A stretch of DNA of 64,000 nt from Blastococcus mobilis (lineage in GTDB: Bacteria > Actinomycetota > Actinomycetes > Mycobacteriales > Geodermatophilaceae), in NCBI RefSeq assembly GCF_900188025.1, contig NZ_FZNO01000010.1, forward strand, positions 62,001 to 126,000, written 5' to 3'. Below the pieces are notes generated by a model. The model did no database searches. It was not told the DNA's origin and saw only the letters and a list, made by a program, of their open reading frames with translations. Below, in pieces: positions 12,900-23,529 of this stretch; the stretch's first letter is position 1; every line of letters starts with the position of its first letter. Both the position numbers and the translations under genes were made by a program.

Positions 12900-13904
12900 G
12901 TGGCGACCCTGAACCAGCACCCTGCACCATCTCTCGACGACACCCCCCTCGACGCCAGCGCGGACGGCAGCTCAGCCGCCGCGGGCGGGGACGGCGCCCG
13001 CCGCGCCCGCACCCCGGGGCGCCGTTCGGCCCCGCGTTCCCGCGTCGCCTACACCGTGGGCATCGCCTCGGTCTGCGCCCTGGCGCTGGGGAACCTGGTG
13101 GCCGGTGAGCCGGCCGCCTCCGCCACAGCCGACCCTCAGGAGCAGTCGTCCGTTGCCGTCGCCGACGCTCTGGGCATCGACGGCGCCGGGATCGAGCAGC
13201 CGGCGTGGGACGAGGCCCAGATCCTGGGCCAGCTGGCCGCGAGCCGGGCACAGCGCGACGGCGAGCAGGCCGCAGCAGCCGCGTCCCAGGCGCAGGCCGA
13301 GGAGGCGGTAGTGGCCGCTCGGGCCGAAGCCGAGGCGCGGGCGGCAGCCGAAGCCGCCGCCGCAGCCGAGGCGGCCGCCGCGGCCGAGGCGGCAGCTCAA
13401 GCGGCCGAGGCCGCCAAGGCGGCTGAAGCTGCCGAGACGGCCGAGCGGGCAGCAGCCTCGGCCCCCGCCGCGACCATGGGGACCGCAGCCCCCGCTGCAG
13501 CCCCCGCCGCGTCGGTGGCCGCGTCGGTGACCGTCCCGGCCGTCGCGAAGATCCGGAACAGCGCCGGCCCCGTGCGGCCACAGACACAGGCCGCAGCCGA
13601 CAAGGTCGTCTCCAACGTGCCCGGCGCCGCCGGCATCACCATCGGAGGCACGCGGCCCAGCGCAGCGGACCCGAAGGGCCACCCCTCCGGGCTGGCGCTG
13701 GACTACATGGTCGGCTCCAACACCGCGCTCGGCGACGCGATCACCGAATACCACATCGCTCACTGGAACGAGCTCGGCGTGGACTACATCATCTGGAAGC
13801 AGCGGATCCTCTCCTCGCCGAACGGCTCGTGGAAGCAGATGGAGAACCGGGGGAGCGCGACGGCCAACCACATGGACCACCCGCACGTGAACTACCGCGG
13901 ATGA
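12900..13904 (+). CDS. Membrane-anchored or secreted cell-wall protein with ARB_07466-like C-terminal domain
   Basis: The 334-residue protein has a basic N terminus, one hydrophobic segment near residues 48-68 (signal or anchor), and a long Ala/Glu/Arg-rich helical stretch (about 105-190). An Ala/Pro linker follows. The compact C-terminal domain (about 225-334) includes GHPSGLALDYMVG, DYIIWKQRI and HMDHPHVNY. That domain resembles the C-terminal module found on actinobacterial wall hydrolases and LysM or Rpf proteins; the conserved Asp and His residues suggest a peptidase-like site. The c-di-AMP riboswitch in its leader ties it to wall homeostasis. The catalytic activity is inferred. Confidence 0.75.
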   Translation: MATLNQHPAPSLDDTPLDASADGSSAAAGGDGARRARTPGRRSAPRSRVAYTVGIASVCALALGNLVAGEPAASATADPQEQSSVAVADALGIDGAGIEQPAWDEAQILGQLAASRAQRDGEQAAAAASQAQAEEAVVAARAEAEARAAAEAAAAAEAAAAAEAAAQAAEAAKAAEAAETAERAAASAPAATMGTAAPAAAPAASVAASVTVPAVAKIRNSAGPVRPQTQAAADKVVSNVPGAAGITIGGTRPSAADPKGHPSGLALDYMVGSNTALGDAITEYHIAHWNELGVDYIIWKQRILSSPNGSWKQMENRGSATANHMDHPHVNYRG

Positions 13905-14620
13905 GTCGGCCGGCGCTCACGACGGGTGAGCTGAGCGCAGTCCTGTTCGACATGGACGGCACGCTCGTCGAGACCGAGCAGTACTGGGGCGAGGCGATGT
14001 TCGAACTCGCCGCGAGGCTGGGTGGCCGCATGTCCGAGAGCGCCCGGGCGGCCACGGTCGGGTCCACCATGCGGCGGTCGATGAGCATCCTGCATGCCGA
14101 TCTGGGACTCGACCGGACCGAGGAGGAGCTGCTGGCCGACGCCCGCTGGGTGGAGGATCGGACGGCGCAGTTCCTGGCCGCCGGCGTCTCCTGGTGTCCC
14201 GGCGCCCGCGAGCTGCTCACCGAGGTGCGGGCCGCGGGACTGCGAACGGCCCTGGTCACCACGACGCCCCGGCGACTGGCCGACATCGTGCTGTCGACCA
14301 TCCACGCCGACCTGGACGGCGACCCCTTCGACGTCACCGTGTGCGGCGACGAGGTGCCGGCCCGCAAACCCGACCCCGCCCCCTACCGGCAGGCGATGGC
14401 CGCGCTCGGGGTCGAGCCCGACGACTGCGTCGTCGTGGAGGACTCGGATTCGGGCGTGGCCGCCGGGCTCGCGGCAGGTGCCGCGGTCCTCGGGGTGCCG
14501 ACCGTGCAGGAGATCGAGCCCGCCCCGGGGTTGACCCTCCGGGGCGGGCTGGCCGGCGTGGACGTGGCGGTGCTGGCCGGCGTCCTGGCCGCGCGTACCA
14601 CGGCGGGCGCCCCGGTCTGA
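13901..14620 (+). CDS. HAD-family phosphatase (beta-phosphoglucomutase-like)
   Basis: This 239-residue HAD subfamily IA hydrolase shows all four motifs. They are FDMDGTLVETE (nucleophile Asp), TTTP in motif II, KPDPAPY with the motif III Lys, and VVVEDSDSGVAAG (acidic motif IV). A helical cap lies between motifs I and II. ATG 13901 overlaps the stop of the wall-protein gene, so it is likely co-transcribed and would also fall under the riboswitch. The substrate is unknown; sugar phosphates or phosphoglycolate are common for this type. Confidence 0.88.
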   Translation: MSRPALTTGELSAVLFDMDGTLVETEQYWGEAMFELAARLGGRMSESARAATVGSTMRRSMSILHADLGLDRTEEELLADARWVEDRTAQFLAAGVSWCPGARELLTEVRAAGLRTALVTTTPRRLADIVLSTIHADLDGDPFDVTVCGDEVPARKPDPAPYRQAMAALGVEPDDCVVVEDSDSGVAAGLAAGAAVLGVPTVQEIEPAPGLTLRGGLAGVDVAVLAGVLAARTTAGAPV

Positions 14621-14643
14621 GCGCCGTTGGCTAGCCTGCGGCC

Positions 14644-15123
14644 GTGCCGGAAGCCGACGCAACACCGGAGCCATCCCCGATCCCCGACGAGCGGGACCTG
14701 CTGCTCGCCTGGCTGGCGTACCTGCGGGGTTCGATCCTCCGCAAGCTCGAGGACCTGAGCGAGGAGCAGGCGCGCTGGACCCCGGACGATGCGCTCATCT
14801 CGGTCCTCGGCGTCGTCAACCACCTCACGCACGTCGAGTGGCGCTGGCTGGACGGCACGATGCTGGGCGCCGAGACCTCGCGCAGCGAGGCGGAGTTCCA
14901 TCCGGGCCCAGAGCTGACGGTCGCCGAGGCCTGTGCCCGGTACCGGGCACGCGCAGCGGAGACGGCACGGGTCGTGGGAGCACTGGCCGTCACCGAGCCC
15001 TGCCGCGACGGCAGCGGGCGAGACCTGCGCTGGGTGCTCCTGCACCTGATCGAGGAGACCGCGCGTCATGCCGGCCACGCCGACGCCACCCGGGAGCTCC
15101 TGGACGGGACAACCGGGATCTGA
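14644..15123 (+). CDS. DinB family (DUF664) protein
   Basis: This 159-residue four-helix protein of the DinB/DUF664 superfamily shows GVVNHLTHVEWRW (metal His) and LIEETARHAGHADATREL near the C terminus, the usual HxxxH-type signature of the group. Such proteins bind a metal and often use mycothiol or bacillithiol. GTG 14644 lies 6 nt after TAGCCT, supporting a leaderless start. No specific substrate can be given. Confidence 0.85.
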   Translation: MPEADATPEPSPIPDERDLLLAWLAYLRGSILRKLEDLSEEQARWTPDDALISVLGVVNHLTHVEWRWLDGTMLGAETSRSEAEFHPGPELTVAEACARYRARAAETARVVGALAVTEPCRDGSGRDLRWVLLHLIEETARHAGHADATRELLDGTTGI

Positions 15124-15144
15124 CCCCGGTCGCCGCGCCCCCGG

Positions 15145-16101
15145 TCAGTCGCGCTCGACCACCGGCAGCACGGTGTGCCAGCCGGCGGCGGCCGCGGCCT
15201 CGGCCGGGAAGGGTGGGGGAGTGCCGCCGAAGGCGGGGCAGACCGCCTGGTGGTCGCACCACCCGCAGAGCCGGGTCTTGTTCGGCCGGAAGTCGCCGGT
15301 CGCCACCGCGCGCTCGATCGCGGCCCAGATTGCCTGCAGGGTGCGCTCGAAGCGGAGCAGCTCCGCCTCGTCCGGGGCGTAGGTGAGCGTGTCGCCGTCC
15401 CCGAGATAGATCAGCTTGAGCTGGGCAGCGACCACACCGCGGGTCCGCCAGAGGACCAGCGCGTAGAACTTCATCTGGAACAGGGCCTTGGCCTCGAAGG
15501 CCTCGCGCGGCATCGAGCCGGTCTTGTAGTCCACAACCCGCAGCGCGCCGTTGGGCGCGACGTCGAGCCGGTCCACGAAGCCGCGCAGCAGGAGACCGTC
15601 GGGCAGCGTGACCTCGACCAGTTCCTCGCGGCCCTCGGGCTGGATCCGGGTCGGGTCCTCCAGCCCGAAGTACTTCTCGACCAGCTTCCCGGCCGACGCG
15701 AGCCACGCGTCCACCGACTCGGGTGCGTTCGCATCGGACTCCGCGCCGTCGTCCTGGGCGGTCTCAAACAGCTCGGCGATCCCCGGCTCGTCCCGCAGCT
15801 CCGCCCAGGCCGGCTCGATCAGCTCCTGCGCCGCTTCGACGGTGCGCCCGGCCGGCGGGAGGTCGTAGAGCCGCTCGAGGACGGCGTGCACCAGGGTGCC
15901 CCGCACGGCGGCGAGGCTCTTGCGCTCGGGCAGCCGGTCGATCGTGCGGAAGCGGTAGAGCAGCGGGCAGGTCTTGAAGTCGGCCGCGCGGCTGGGGGAC
16001 AGCGAGGGCCGGCGCGGGGCCTGCGCCTCGGTGTCGATGGCCCCGGAAGCGTCGATGGCTCCGGGATCAGGGCCGGGCTGGGTCTCCACCATCGCCGTCA
16101 T
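15145..16101 (-). CDS. RecB-family PD-(D/E)XK exonuclease
   Basis: This 318-residue stand-alone nuclease of the RecB/Cas4-like type contains SPSRAADFKTCPLLYRFR near the N terminus, VRGTLVHAVLERL, and the catalytic core RGFVDRLDVAPNG and LRVVDYKTG, with Asp and Lys of the PD-(D/E)XK site. LCGWCDHQAVCPAF near the C terminus supplies Cys residues typical of an Fe-S cluster. ATG 16101 lies 7 nt from TAGCCT on the reverse strand. It is divergent from trmI. The role is presumably DNA repair. Confidence 0.88.
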   Translation of the reverse strand: MTAMVETQPGPDPGAIDASGAIDTEAQAPRRPSLSPSRAADFKTCPLLYRFRTIDRLPERKSLAAVRGTLVHAVLERLYDLPPAGRTVEAAQELIEPAWAELRDEPGIAELFETAQDDGAESDANAPESVDAWLASAGKLVEKYFGLEDPTRIQPEGREELVEVTLPDGLLLRGFVDRLDVAPNGALRVVDYKTGSMPREAFEAKALFQMKFYALVLWRTRGVVAAQLKLIYLGDGDTLTYAPDEAELLRFERTLQAIWAAIERAVATGDFRPNKTRLCGWCDHQAVCPAFGGTPPPFPAEAAAAAGWHTVLPVVERD

Positions 16102-16115
16102 GCATCCGAGGCTAG

Positions 16116-17096
<981 letters not shown>

Positions 17097-17163
17097 GCCG
17101 CGGCCGGCCGCTGCCACGGCGGGTGTCACAGCTCGGTCCCAAGGGCCGCGAGCCCACGGCGAA

Positions 17164-17186
17164 GTGTCAGATCGCGTGTATAGATT
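17164..17186 (+). promoter_or_regulatory. Candidate PafBC-type (RecA-NDp-like) promoter of arc
   Basis: TGTCAG at 17165-17170 is followed, with 8 nt after the 9-nt box, by TAGATT at 17181-17186. This matches the spacing of the DNA-damage promoter motif TTGTCAGTG-N8-TANNNT recalled from mycobacteria, with mismatches at positions 1, 8 and 9. The arc start is about 37 nt downstream. Confidence 0.45.
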
Positions 17187-17223
17187 TGCGTCTTGACTCC
17201 CTCGATGTGTGTGGAGGTGCGCG

Positions 17224-19002
17224 ATGGGTCTGGGTCCCGACGAGACTCGAGCGCGGCGTGAACGTGACGTCGCGGCACTGCTCAGCCAGATCACCTACCT
17301 CGAGGAAGAGATCGGCCTCCTCCGGCGGAAGGTGGCCGACAGTCCCCGGCAGGTGCGGCTCCTCGAGGAGCGCGTCGCCGAGGCCGAGGGGCGTGCGGCG
17401 TTCCTCTCCGAACGCAACGACAAGCTGGCGGGCACGCTGCGCGACGCCCGGGAGCAGCTGGTCGCGCTCAAGGAGGAGGTCGACCGGCTCGGCCAGCCGC
17501 CGTCGGGCTACGGCCTCTTCCTGAGCCGGCACGAGGACGGCACCGTCGACGTCTTCACCGGCGGCCGCAAGCTGCGGGTCTCGGTGTCGCCCAACGTCGA
17601 GGTCGAGACGCTGCAGATCGGCCAGGAGGTCATGCTCAACGAGGCGATGAACGTCGTCGAGGCGCGCGACTTCGAGCGCGCGGGCGACGTCGTCATGCTC
17701 AAGGAGCTGCTCGAGCCGATCGACGGCGTCACGCAGCGGGCGCTGGTCATCGGGCACACCGACGAGGAGCGGGTGGTCTTCCTCGCCGACTCGCTGAGCG
17801 GCCAGCCGCTGCGCGTCGGCGACTCGCTGCTGCTGGAGCCGCGTTCCGGCTACGTCTACGAGCGGATCCCGAAGAGCGAGGTCGAGGAGCTCGTCCTCGA
17901 AGAGGTGCCCGACATCGACTACGGCGACATCGGGGGCCTGGCGCGGCAGATCGAGCAGATCCGGGACGCCGTCGAGCTGCCGTTCCTGCACGCGGAGCTG
18001 TTCCGCGAGTACGAGCTGCGCCCGCCGAAGGGCATCCTGCTCTACGGCCCGCCCGGCTGCGGGAAGACGCTGATCGCGAAGGCCGTGGCCAACTCGCTGG
18101 CCAAGAAGGTCGCCGCCGTGCGCGGTGACGACGACACGAGCCAGGGGAAGTCCTACTTCCTGAACATCAAGGGCCCCGAGCTGCTCAACAAGTACGTCGG
18201 CGAGACCGAGCGGCACATCCGTCTGGTGTTCCAGCGTGCGCGGGAGAAGGCCAGCGAGGGCACTCCGGTCATCGTGTTCTTCGACGAGATGGACTCGATC
18301 TTCCGCACCCGCGGGTCAGGGGTGTCCTCCGACGTCGAGTCGACGATCGTTCCGCAGCTGCTCAGCGAGATCGACGGCGTCGAGGGCCTGGAGAACGTCA
18401 TCGTCATCGGCGCCTCCAACCGCGAGGACATGATCGACCCGGCGATCCTCCGGCCCGGCCGGCTGGACGTGAAGATCAAGATCGAACGGCCGGACGCCGA
18501 GGCGGCACGCGACATCTTCAGCAAGTACCTGACCACGTCGCTGCCGATCAACCCCGAGGACCTGGCCGAGCACGGTGGCAGCCGCGAGGCGACCATCGCC
18601 GGGATGACCCAGCGCACCGTCGAGCGCATGTACACCGAGAGCGAGGAGAACCGCTTCCTCGAGGTGACCTACGCCAACGGCGACAAGGAGGTCCTGTACT
18701 TCAAGGACTTCAACTCGGGCGCCATGCTGCAGAACATCGTCGACCGGGCCAAGAAGATGGCGATCAAGGAGCACCTGGAGACCGGCACGTCGGGCCTGCG
18801 GGTGAGCCACCTGATGGCCGCCTGCCTCGACGAGTTCAAGGAGAACGAGGACCTGCCCAACACGACCAACCCCGACGACTGGGCGCGGATCTCGGGCAAG
18901 AAGGGCGAGCGGATCGTCTACATCCGGACGCTCATCAGCGGCAAGGGCAACGAGGCGGGCCGGGCCATCGACACGGCCACGAACACCGGCCAGTACCTGT
19001 AG
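17224..19002 (+). CDS. arc: Proteasomal ATPase ARC/Mpa
   Basis: This hexameric AAA+ unfoldase recognises Pup through its N-terminal coiled coil and feeds pupylated proteins into the 20S core. In 592 residues one sees the coiled coil (about 10-85), the double OB region (about 90-230), Walker A GPPGCGKT (about 275), Walker B FFDEMDS (about 352) and the arginine-finger region [17 protein letters not shown]. The C-terminal QYL is the gate-opening tail that docks in the alpha ring. ATG 17224 is chosen because GGAGGT lies 7 nt before it. It is preceded by a possible PafBC-type promoter. Confidence 0.97.
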   Translation: MGLGPDETRARRERDVAALLSQITYLEEEIGLLRRKVADSPRQVRLLEERVAEAEGRAAFLSERNDKLAGTLRDAREQLVALKEEVDRLGQPPSGYGLFLSRHEDGTVDVFTGGRKLRVSVSPNVEVETLQIGQEVMLNEAMNVVEARDFERAGDVVMLKELLEPIDGVTQRALVIGHTDEERVVFLADSLSGQPLRVGDSLLLEPRSGYVYERIPKSEVEELVLEEVPDIDYGDIGGLARQIEQIRDAVELPFLHAELFREYELRPPKGILLYGPPGCGKTLIAKAVANSLAKKVAAVRGDDDTSQGKSYFLNIKGPELLNKYVGETERHIRLVFQRAREKASEGTPVIVFFDEMDSIFRTRGSGVSSDVESTIVPQLLSEIDGVEGLENVIVIGASNREDMIDPAILRPGRLDVKIKIERPDAEAARDIFSKYLTTSLPINPEDLAEHGGSREATIAGMTQRTVERMYTESEENRFLEVTYANGDKEVLYFKDFNSGAMLQNIVDRAKKMAIKEHLETGTSGLRVSHLMAACLDEFKENEDLPNTTNPDDWARISGKKGERIVYIRTLISGKGNEAGRAIDTATNTGQYL

Positions 19003-19017
19003 CAGAAGGACCGTGAG

Positions 19018-19082
19018 TCCGGCCCCCTGCAGAGGCTCGGCCCGAGCGTGCGAGGGCTGAGGAGGAGGGGTCGTTCTGCTTC
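19018..19082 (+). repeat. Dispersed GC-rich repeat, family R1
   Basis: The segment runs GAGGCTCGGCCCGAGCGTGC, GAGGGCTGAGGAGGAGGGGT and CGTTCTGC, a slightly altered R1 copy. It lies 15 nt behind the arc stop codon, consistent with the position of other copies close to gene ends. Confidence 0.5.
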
Positions 19083-19114
19083 GCAGGCTCAGGGCGGAAC
19101 TGTGGACGAGGCCG

Positions 19115-19153
19115 GCCGGTGGCCCGGCTCCCAGTGGGGGCCGGGCCACCGGC
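19115..19153 (+). terminator. Strong hairpin behind arc
   Basis: A perfect 14-bp stem (GCCGGTGGCCCGGC at 19115-19128 with its complement at 19140-19153) encloses an 11-nt loop. There is no U-tract, but this is the usual form of terminator in high-GC actinomycetes. It separates arc from the leaderless dop gene. Confidence 0.65.
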
Positions 19154-19212
19154 GTCCGTGCCCACCCGAGCCGCTGCCGGTAGGTGTCCGCCTCGCGGCC
19201 TAGGGTTGGTCC

Positions 19213-20718
19213 ATGAGCGTGCGGCGGGTCATGGGCACCGAGGTCGAGTACGGCATCTCGGTGCCGGGACAGCCGACCGCCAACCCGACGACGCTGTCCA
19301 GCCAGGTCGTCAACGCATGGGCGGTGGCCGAGGCCCCGACCCCGCGCCGTCCCCGCTGGGACTTCGAGGAGGAGAGCCCGCTCCGGGACGCCCGCGGCTT
19401 CGACCTGTCACCGGCGCAGGCGCTCGACCACAACGACCTGGACGAGGACACCGGGATGGCCAACGTCATCCTCACCAACGGCGCCCGGCTCTACGTCGAC
19501 CACGCCCACCCGGAGTACTCGACGCCGGAGGTCACCAACCCGCGCGACATCGTCCTCTGGGACAAGGCGGGGGAGCAGGTGATGGCGGAGGCGGCCCGGC
19601 GTGCCGCGCGCATCCCCGGCCAGCCGACCATCCAGCTCTACAAGAACAACACCGACGGCAAGGGCGCCTCGTACGGGTCGCACGAGAACTACCTGATGGA
19701 CCGGCGGACGCCGTTCATCGACATCATCCGCGGGCTGGTGCCGTTCTTCGTCACCCGGCAGGTGTTCGCCGGCTCCGGACGGGTCGGGATCGGCACCGAG
19801 GGGCGGACGCAGGGCTTCCAGCTGTCCCAGCGCGCCGACTTCTTCGAGGTCGAGGTCGGTCTGGAGACGACCCTCAAGCGGCCGATCATCAACACCCGCG
19901 ACGAACCGCACGCCGACGCCGACAAGTACCGGCGGCTGCACGTGATCATCGGTGATGCGAACCTGTCCGAGCTGTCCACCTACCTCAAGGTCGGGACGAC
20001 GGCGCTGGTGCTGGCCATGATCGAGGCCCGCGCGCTGCCCCGCGACCTCTCGATCGAGGAGCCCGTCGAGGCCCTGCAGGCCATCAGTCACGATCCCACG
20101 CTCACCCACAAGGTGCGGTTGCGCGACGGGCGCCAGATGACGGGGCTCGACGTCCAGCGGCTCTACCTCGAGCAGGCGGAGAAGTTCGTCCAGAACACCG
20201 GGGACGGCGACGAGCAGACCGCCGACGTGCTCCGCCGGTGGGCCGAGGTGCTCGACGACCTCTCCATCGACCCGCTGCGCTGCGCCGACCGGCTGGACTG
20301 GCCGGCCAAGCTGCGGTTGCTGGAGGGCTATCGGAACCGGGACGGCCTGAGCTGGGGCGATTCCCGGCTGCACCTGGTCGACCTGCAGTACTCCGACGTC
20401 CGGCCGGAGAAGGGGCTCTACCATCGGCTGGTCGCCCGCGGCTCGATGCAGCGCCTGCTCACCGACGAGGAAGTGGACCGGGCGATGGTCAACCCGCCGG
20501 GGGACACCCGCGCCTTCTTCCGGGGGGAGTGTCTCCGGCGCTATCCCGCGCAGGTGGCCGCGGCGTCCTGGGACTCGGTGGTGTTCGACCTCGGCCGGGA
20601 GAACCTCGTGCGGATCCCGACGATGGAGCCGCTCCGGGGCACCCGCGAGCACGTGGGCGCGTTGTTCGAGGCCACGTCGACGGCGCAGGAGCTCGTCGAC
20701 ACGATCACCGGGGGCTGA
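19213..20718 (+). CDS. dop: Pup deamidase/depupylase
   Basis: Dop deamidates the C-terminal Gln of Pup to Glu and also removes Pup from substrates. The 501-residue protein is a carboxylate-amine ligase homologue. It has the nucleotide/Mg motif GTEVEYGI at the N terminus and an inserted Dop-specific loop after residue 17 ([14 protein letters not shown]) that PafA lacks. [19 protein letters not shown] and [13 protein letters not shown] are shared with PafA. ATG 19213 lies 6 nt after TAGGGT. It is needed here because Pup ends in Gln. Confidence 0.96.
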   Translation: MSVRRVMGTEVEYGISVPGQPTANPTTLSSQVVNAWAVAEAPTPRRPRWDFEEESPLRDARGFDLSPAQALDHNDLDEDTGMANVILTNGARLYVDHAHPEYSTPEVTNPRDIVLWDKAGEQVMAEAARRAARIPGQPTIQLYKNNTDGKGASYGSHENYLMDRRTPFIDIIRGLVPFFVTRQVFAGSGRVGIGTEGRTQGFQLSQRADFFEVEVGLETTLKRPIINTRDEPHADADKYRRLHVIIGDANLSELSTYLKVGTTALVLAMIEARALPRDLSIEEPVEALQAISHDPTLTHKVRLRDGRQMTGLDVQRLYLEQAEKFVQNTGDGDEQTADVLRRWAEVLDDLSIDPLRCADRLDWPAKLRLLEGYRNRDGLSWGDSRLHLVDLQYSDVRPEKGLYHRLVARGSMQRLLTDEEVDRAMVNPPGDTRAFFRGECLRRYPAQVAAASWDSVVFDLGRENLVRIPTMEPLRGTREHVGALFEATSTAQELVDTITGG

Positions 20719-20808
20719 TCGGAAGGTACTCGTCCGGCGGACGCGGAATGTCGGCCTCGGCGGGTAGCTTCAGCCCAGTAGCAGTCACGTGAAGGACCGG
20801 AGGGCAGC

Positions 20809-21018
20809 ATGGCCACCAGGGACACCGGCGGACAGCAGAAGGCCACGCGGACACGCGAGGAGGTCGACGAGGTCGAGGCCTCCGTCGACACCGAGACCGC
20901 CGAACGCCACAAGGAGATGACAGAAGACGTCGATTCCTTGTTGGACGAAATTGATGAGGTATTGGAGGAGAATAGCGAAGAATTCGTGAGACAATATGTA
21001 CAAAAAGGGGGTCAGTGA
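20809..21018 (+). CDS. pup: Prokaryotic ubiquitin-like protein Pup
   Basis: Pup is the 69-residue disordered tag that PafA attaches to substrate lysines. It ends GGQ, so Dop must deamidate it first. The central helix that threads into Arc is DSLLDEIDEVLEENSEEFV. GGAGGGCAGC precedes the ATG. The first half has normal high-GC codons, but from about 20930 the codons turn AT-rich (TTG, GAA, ATT, GTA, AAT, AGA, CAA, TAT, AAA) although the protein is conserved. The stop lies 12 nt before the HNH endonuclease. Confidence 0.97.
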   Translation: MATRDTGGQQKATRTREEVDEVEASVDTETAERHKEMTEDVDSLLDEIDEVLEENSEEFVRQYVQKGGQ

Positions 21019-21030
21019 ACAAGATCGTTC

Positions 21031-21807
21031 TTGTTTGCTGAAGTGAAAGAAAAGTATTGTCGTGATTGCGGTTTCAAGCGCCCGGTAGCTGACTTCTCTG
21101 CCAATCGCCGGTCTCGGGACGGGCTTGCCTTGTACTGCCGTGACCACCTGGCCGTACGGGCGGCGCGAAGCAGGGAGGCGCGTCGCGCAGAGCCGGTTCG
21201 CTACCGCAGCCGACCGCGCGAGCTGTCCGTCCCACCCGGTACCAAGTGGTGTCCCGATTGCGGGCACGTGAAGCCAGAGGCTGAATTCGCCCGCAGTCGT
21301 GCGTCTGCGTCGGGACTCGCCTCGTACTGTTTGCCGTGCCACAACGCCCGCGGCAAACGAAGCATTGAAAAGCGTGGCGGCAGTCGCACGTACCACTTGA
21401 CGCGCCGGTACGGGATAAGCGGCGAGGAGGCGGACGCGATGCTCGATGCGCAGGCCGGCTTCTGTGCGATATGCAAGACAGCGCCGGCGGTCCACGTCGA
21501 CCATGACCACGCCACCGGCGCCGTGCGGGCGTTGCTGTGCTTCAACTGCAACGGGGGCCTCGGGCAGTTCAGGGACGACCCGCAGCTGCTGCACGCCGCC
21601 GCGTACTACGTCCAGTTCCACACCATCCGTCAGCAGATGCAGGCCGAGCTCGACGCGACGGCCAGCCCGCCGGACGGGGCCAGCCGGCCAGGCGAGCCGC
21701 CGGTAGGGTCGCAACGACGCCCGGGAACCCGCAGCACCACCACGCGGAGCACCGGGCGGAACAGCGGGTCACGCCGGCGGACGCAGGCGGGAGAGGCGGA
21801 TGGGTGA
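21031..21807 (+). CDS. HNH endonuclease, recombination endonuclease VII family
   Basis: This 258-residue protein inside the proteasome operon is not itself a proteasome part. Two similar N-terminal zinc knuckles ([14 protein letters not shown] near residue 10 and [13 protein letters not shown] near 73, each closed by a further Cys pair) precede an endonuclease VII core. The core has CAIC (about 145), HVDHDHATG (about 155) and RALLCFNCN, giving four zinc Cys and the His/Asp catalytic cluster. The TTG at 21031 or GTG 21043 may be the start; neither has a good ribosome site. The gene overlaps prcB by four bases. The first 60 nt are AT-rich like the pup tail. I recall such genes next to pup in other actinomycetes. 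Its role is unknown. Confidence 0.85.
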   Translation: MFAEVKEKYCRDCGFKRPVADFSANRRSRDGLALYCRDHLAVRAARSREARRAEPVRYRSRPRELSVPPGTKWCPDCGHVKPEAEFARSRASASGLASYCLPCHNARGKRSIEKRGGSRTYHLTRRYGISGEEADAMLDAQAGFCAICKTAPAVHVDHDHATGAVRALLCFNCNGGLGQFRDDPQLLHAAAYYVQFHTIRQQMQAELDATASPPDGASRPGEPPVGSQRRPGTRSTTTRSTGRNSGSRRRTQAGEADG

Positions 21808-22661
21808 GCGAGCAGTCGATCGGCCGGAGCGGGTTCCCGCCCGCCTATCTGGACCGGGTGGGCTCCTCGTTCACCGACTTCCTCGCGACGACCGCGCCTG
21901 ACCTCCTGCCCGGCCGCCGTCCGGTCCCGACGCTGCCGGTGGGCGACATCGCCCCGCACGGCACGACGATCGTGGCGGTCACCTACGAGGGCGGCGTCCT
22001 CATGGGCGGCGACCGGCGCGCCACCATGGGCAACCTGATCTCCTCCCGCGACATCGAGAAGGTCTACCCGGCCGACTCCTACAGCGTCATCGGCATCGCC
22101 GGCGCCGCGGGCATCGCCATCGAGATGGTCCGGCTGTACCAGGTCGAGCTGGAGCACTACGAGAAGATCGAGGGGCTGACCATGTCCCTCGACGGCAAGG
22201 CCAACCGGCTCGCCGCGATGATCCGCGGCAATCTCGGCGCGGCGCTGCAGGGCCTTGCCGTCGTCCCGCTCTTCGCCGGCTTCGACCTGGATGCCGCCCC
22301 CGGGACCATCCCCGGACGCATCTTCAGCTACGACGTCACCGGCGGGAACTACGAGGAGCGCGGCTACGCCGCCGTCGGCTCCGGCTCGTTGTTCGCCAAG
22401 AACTCGTTGAAGAAGACCTGGCGCACCGGCCTGCCGGCCGACGACGCCACGCGGACCCTGGTCGAAGCGCTCTACGACGCCGCCGACGACGACTCCGCCA
22501 CGGGCGGTCCGGATCCGGTGCGCCGGCTGTACCCGATCGTCTACCGCGTCGATGCGGAGGGAGCGGTACGCCTCACCGACGCCGAGGTGGCCGCCGTCGC
22601 CGACACCATCGTGAGCGAGCGGGCCGAGGCCGACCGCCAGAACATGGACCGGGAGGCCTGA
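21804..22661 (+). CDS. prcB: 20S proteasome beta subunit
   Basis: This is the proteolytic subunit of the 20S core. In 285 residues a 53-residue propeptide ends at HG, and the mature protein starts [11 protein letters not shown], giving Thr54 as N-terminal nucleophile. The catalytic Asp and Lys lie in MGGDRRAT and [19 protein letters not shown] and the [13 protein letters not shown] region are typical of the family. GTG 21804 overlaps the stop of the HNH gene and has GGGAGAGG upstream, so translation is coupled to that gene. Confidence 0.96.
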   Translation: MSEQSIGRSGFPPAYLDRVGSSFTDFLATTAPDLLPGRRPVPTLPVGDIAPHGTTIVAVTYEGGVLMGGDRRATMGNLISSRDIEKVYPADSYSVIGIAGAAGIAIEMVRLYQVELEHYEKIEGLTMSLDGKANRLAAMIRGNLGAALQGLAVVPLFAGFDLDAAPGTIPGRIFSYDVTGGNYEERGYAAVGSGSLFAKNSLKKTWRTGLPADDATRTLVEALYDAADDDSATGGPDPVRRLYPIVYRVDAEGAVRLTDAEVAAVADTIVSERAEADRQNMDREA

Positions 22662-22665
22662 CCCC

Positions 22666-23523
22666 ATGACCATGCCGTACTACGCCTCGCCCGAGCAGCT
22701 GATGCGGGACCGCTCGGAGTACGCCCGCAAGGGCATCTCCCGCGGCCGCAGCGTCGCCGTCCTCACCTATGCCGACGGCGTGCTGTTCATCGCGGAGAAC
22801 CCGAGCTCCACTCTGCACAAGGTCGGTGAGCTGTACGACCGCATCGCCTTCGCGGCTGTGGGCCGGTACAGCGAGTTCGAGAGCCTGCGCGTGGCCGGGG
22901 TGCGCCTCGCCGACGTCCGCGGGTACTCCTACAACCGCCGCGACGTCACCGGCCGGGTCATCGCCAACGCCTACGCCCAGACCCTGGGCGAGATCTTCAC
23001 GCAGCAGACCAAGCCCTTCGAGGTCGAGCTCTGCGTGGCCGACGTGGGGGACCGCCCCGAGAACGACCAGCTCTACCGCCTCACCTTCGACGGCTCCATC
23101 GTCGACGAACCGGACTTCGTGGTGATGGGGGGCCAGGCCGAGGCCGTCACCGGTCACCTGCGCGAGCACTTCCATCCGGGCATGGGCCTGTCCGACGCCC
23201 TCGAGGTCGGTGTCCGGGCGCTCTCGGCCGTCAGCCCGGTCACCGCCGGCGGCGGCAACGGTGGGCCCACCCGCCTCACCGCCGCGCAGCTGGAGGTCGC
23301 CGTCCTCGATCGGCGCCGCCCGAAGCGGGCCTTCCGCCGGGTCGTCGGCGCCGCGCTGCGCACCCTGCTCGGCGACGAGGTGCCCGCACCTGACGCCCGC
23401 GAGGAGGCACCTGCGACCACCGCTCACGCGCCGAGCGTGCCCGAGCCCGGAACCCCTCCCGGACTCGGTGACCCCGCCAACCCGGACACCGCCGGGGGCG
23501 TCGGGACCGATCCGCAGGACTGA
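22666..23523 (+). CDS. prcA: 20S proteasome alpha subunit
   Basis: This subunit forms the outer ring and gate of the 20S core. The 285-residue protein begins [20 protein letters not shown], the N-terminal gate sequence, and carries [19 protein letters not shown], the alpha-subunit signature. The last 50 residues are Pro/Thr/Glu-rich and disordered. It starts 4 nt after prcB. Arc docks through its QYL tail into the pockets of this ring. Confidence 0.96.
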   Translation: MTMPYYASPEQLMRDRSEYARKGISRGRSVAVLTYADGVLFIAENPSSTLHKVGELYDRIAFAAVGRYSEFESLRVAGVRLADVRGYSYNRRDVTGRVIANAYAQTLGEIFTQQTKPFEVELCVADVGDRPENDQLYRLTFDGSIVDEPDFVVMGGQAEAVTGHLREHFHPGMGLSDALEVGVRALSAVSPVTAGGGNGGPTRLTAAQLEVAVLDRRRPKRAFRRVVGAALRTLLGDEVPAPDAREEAPATTAHAPSVPEPGTPPGLGDPANPDTAGGVGTDPQD

Positions 23524-23529
23524 TCGGGC

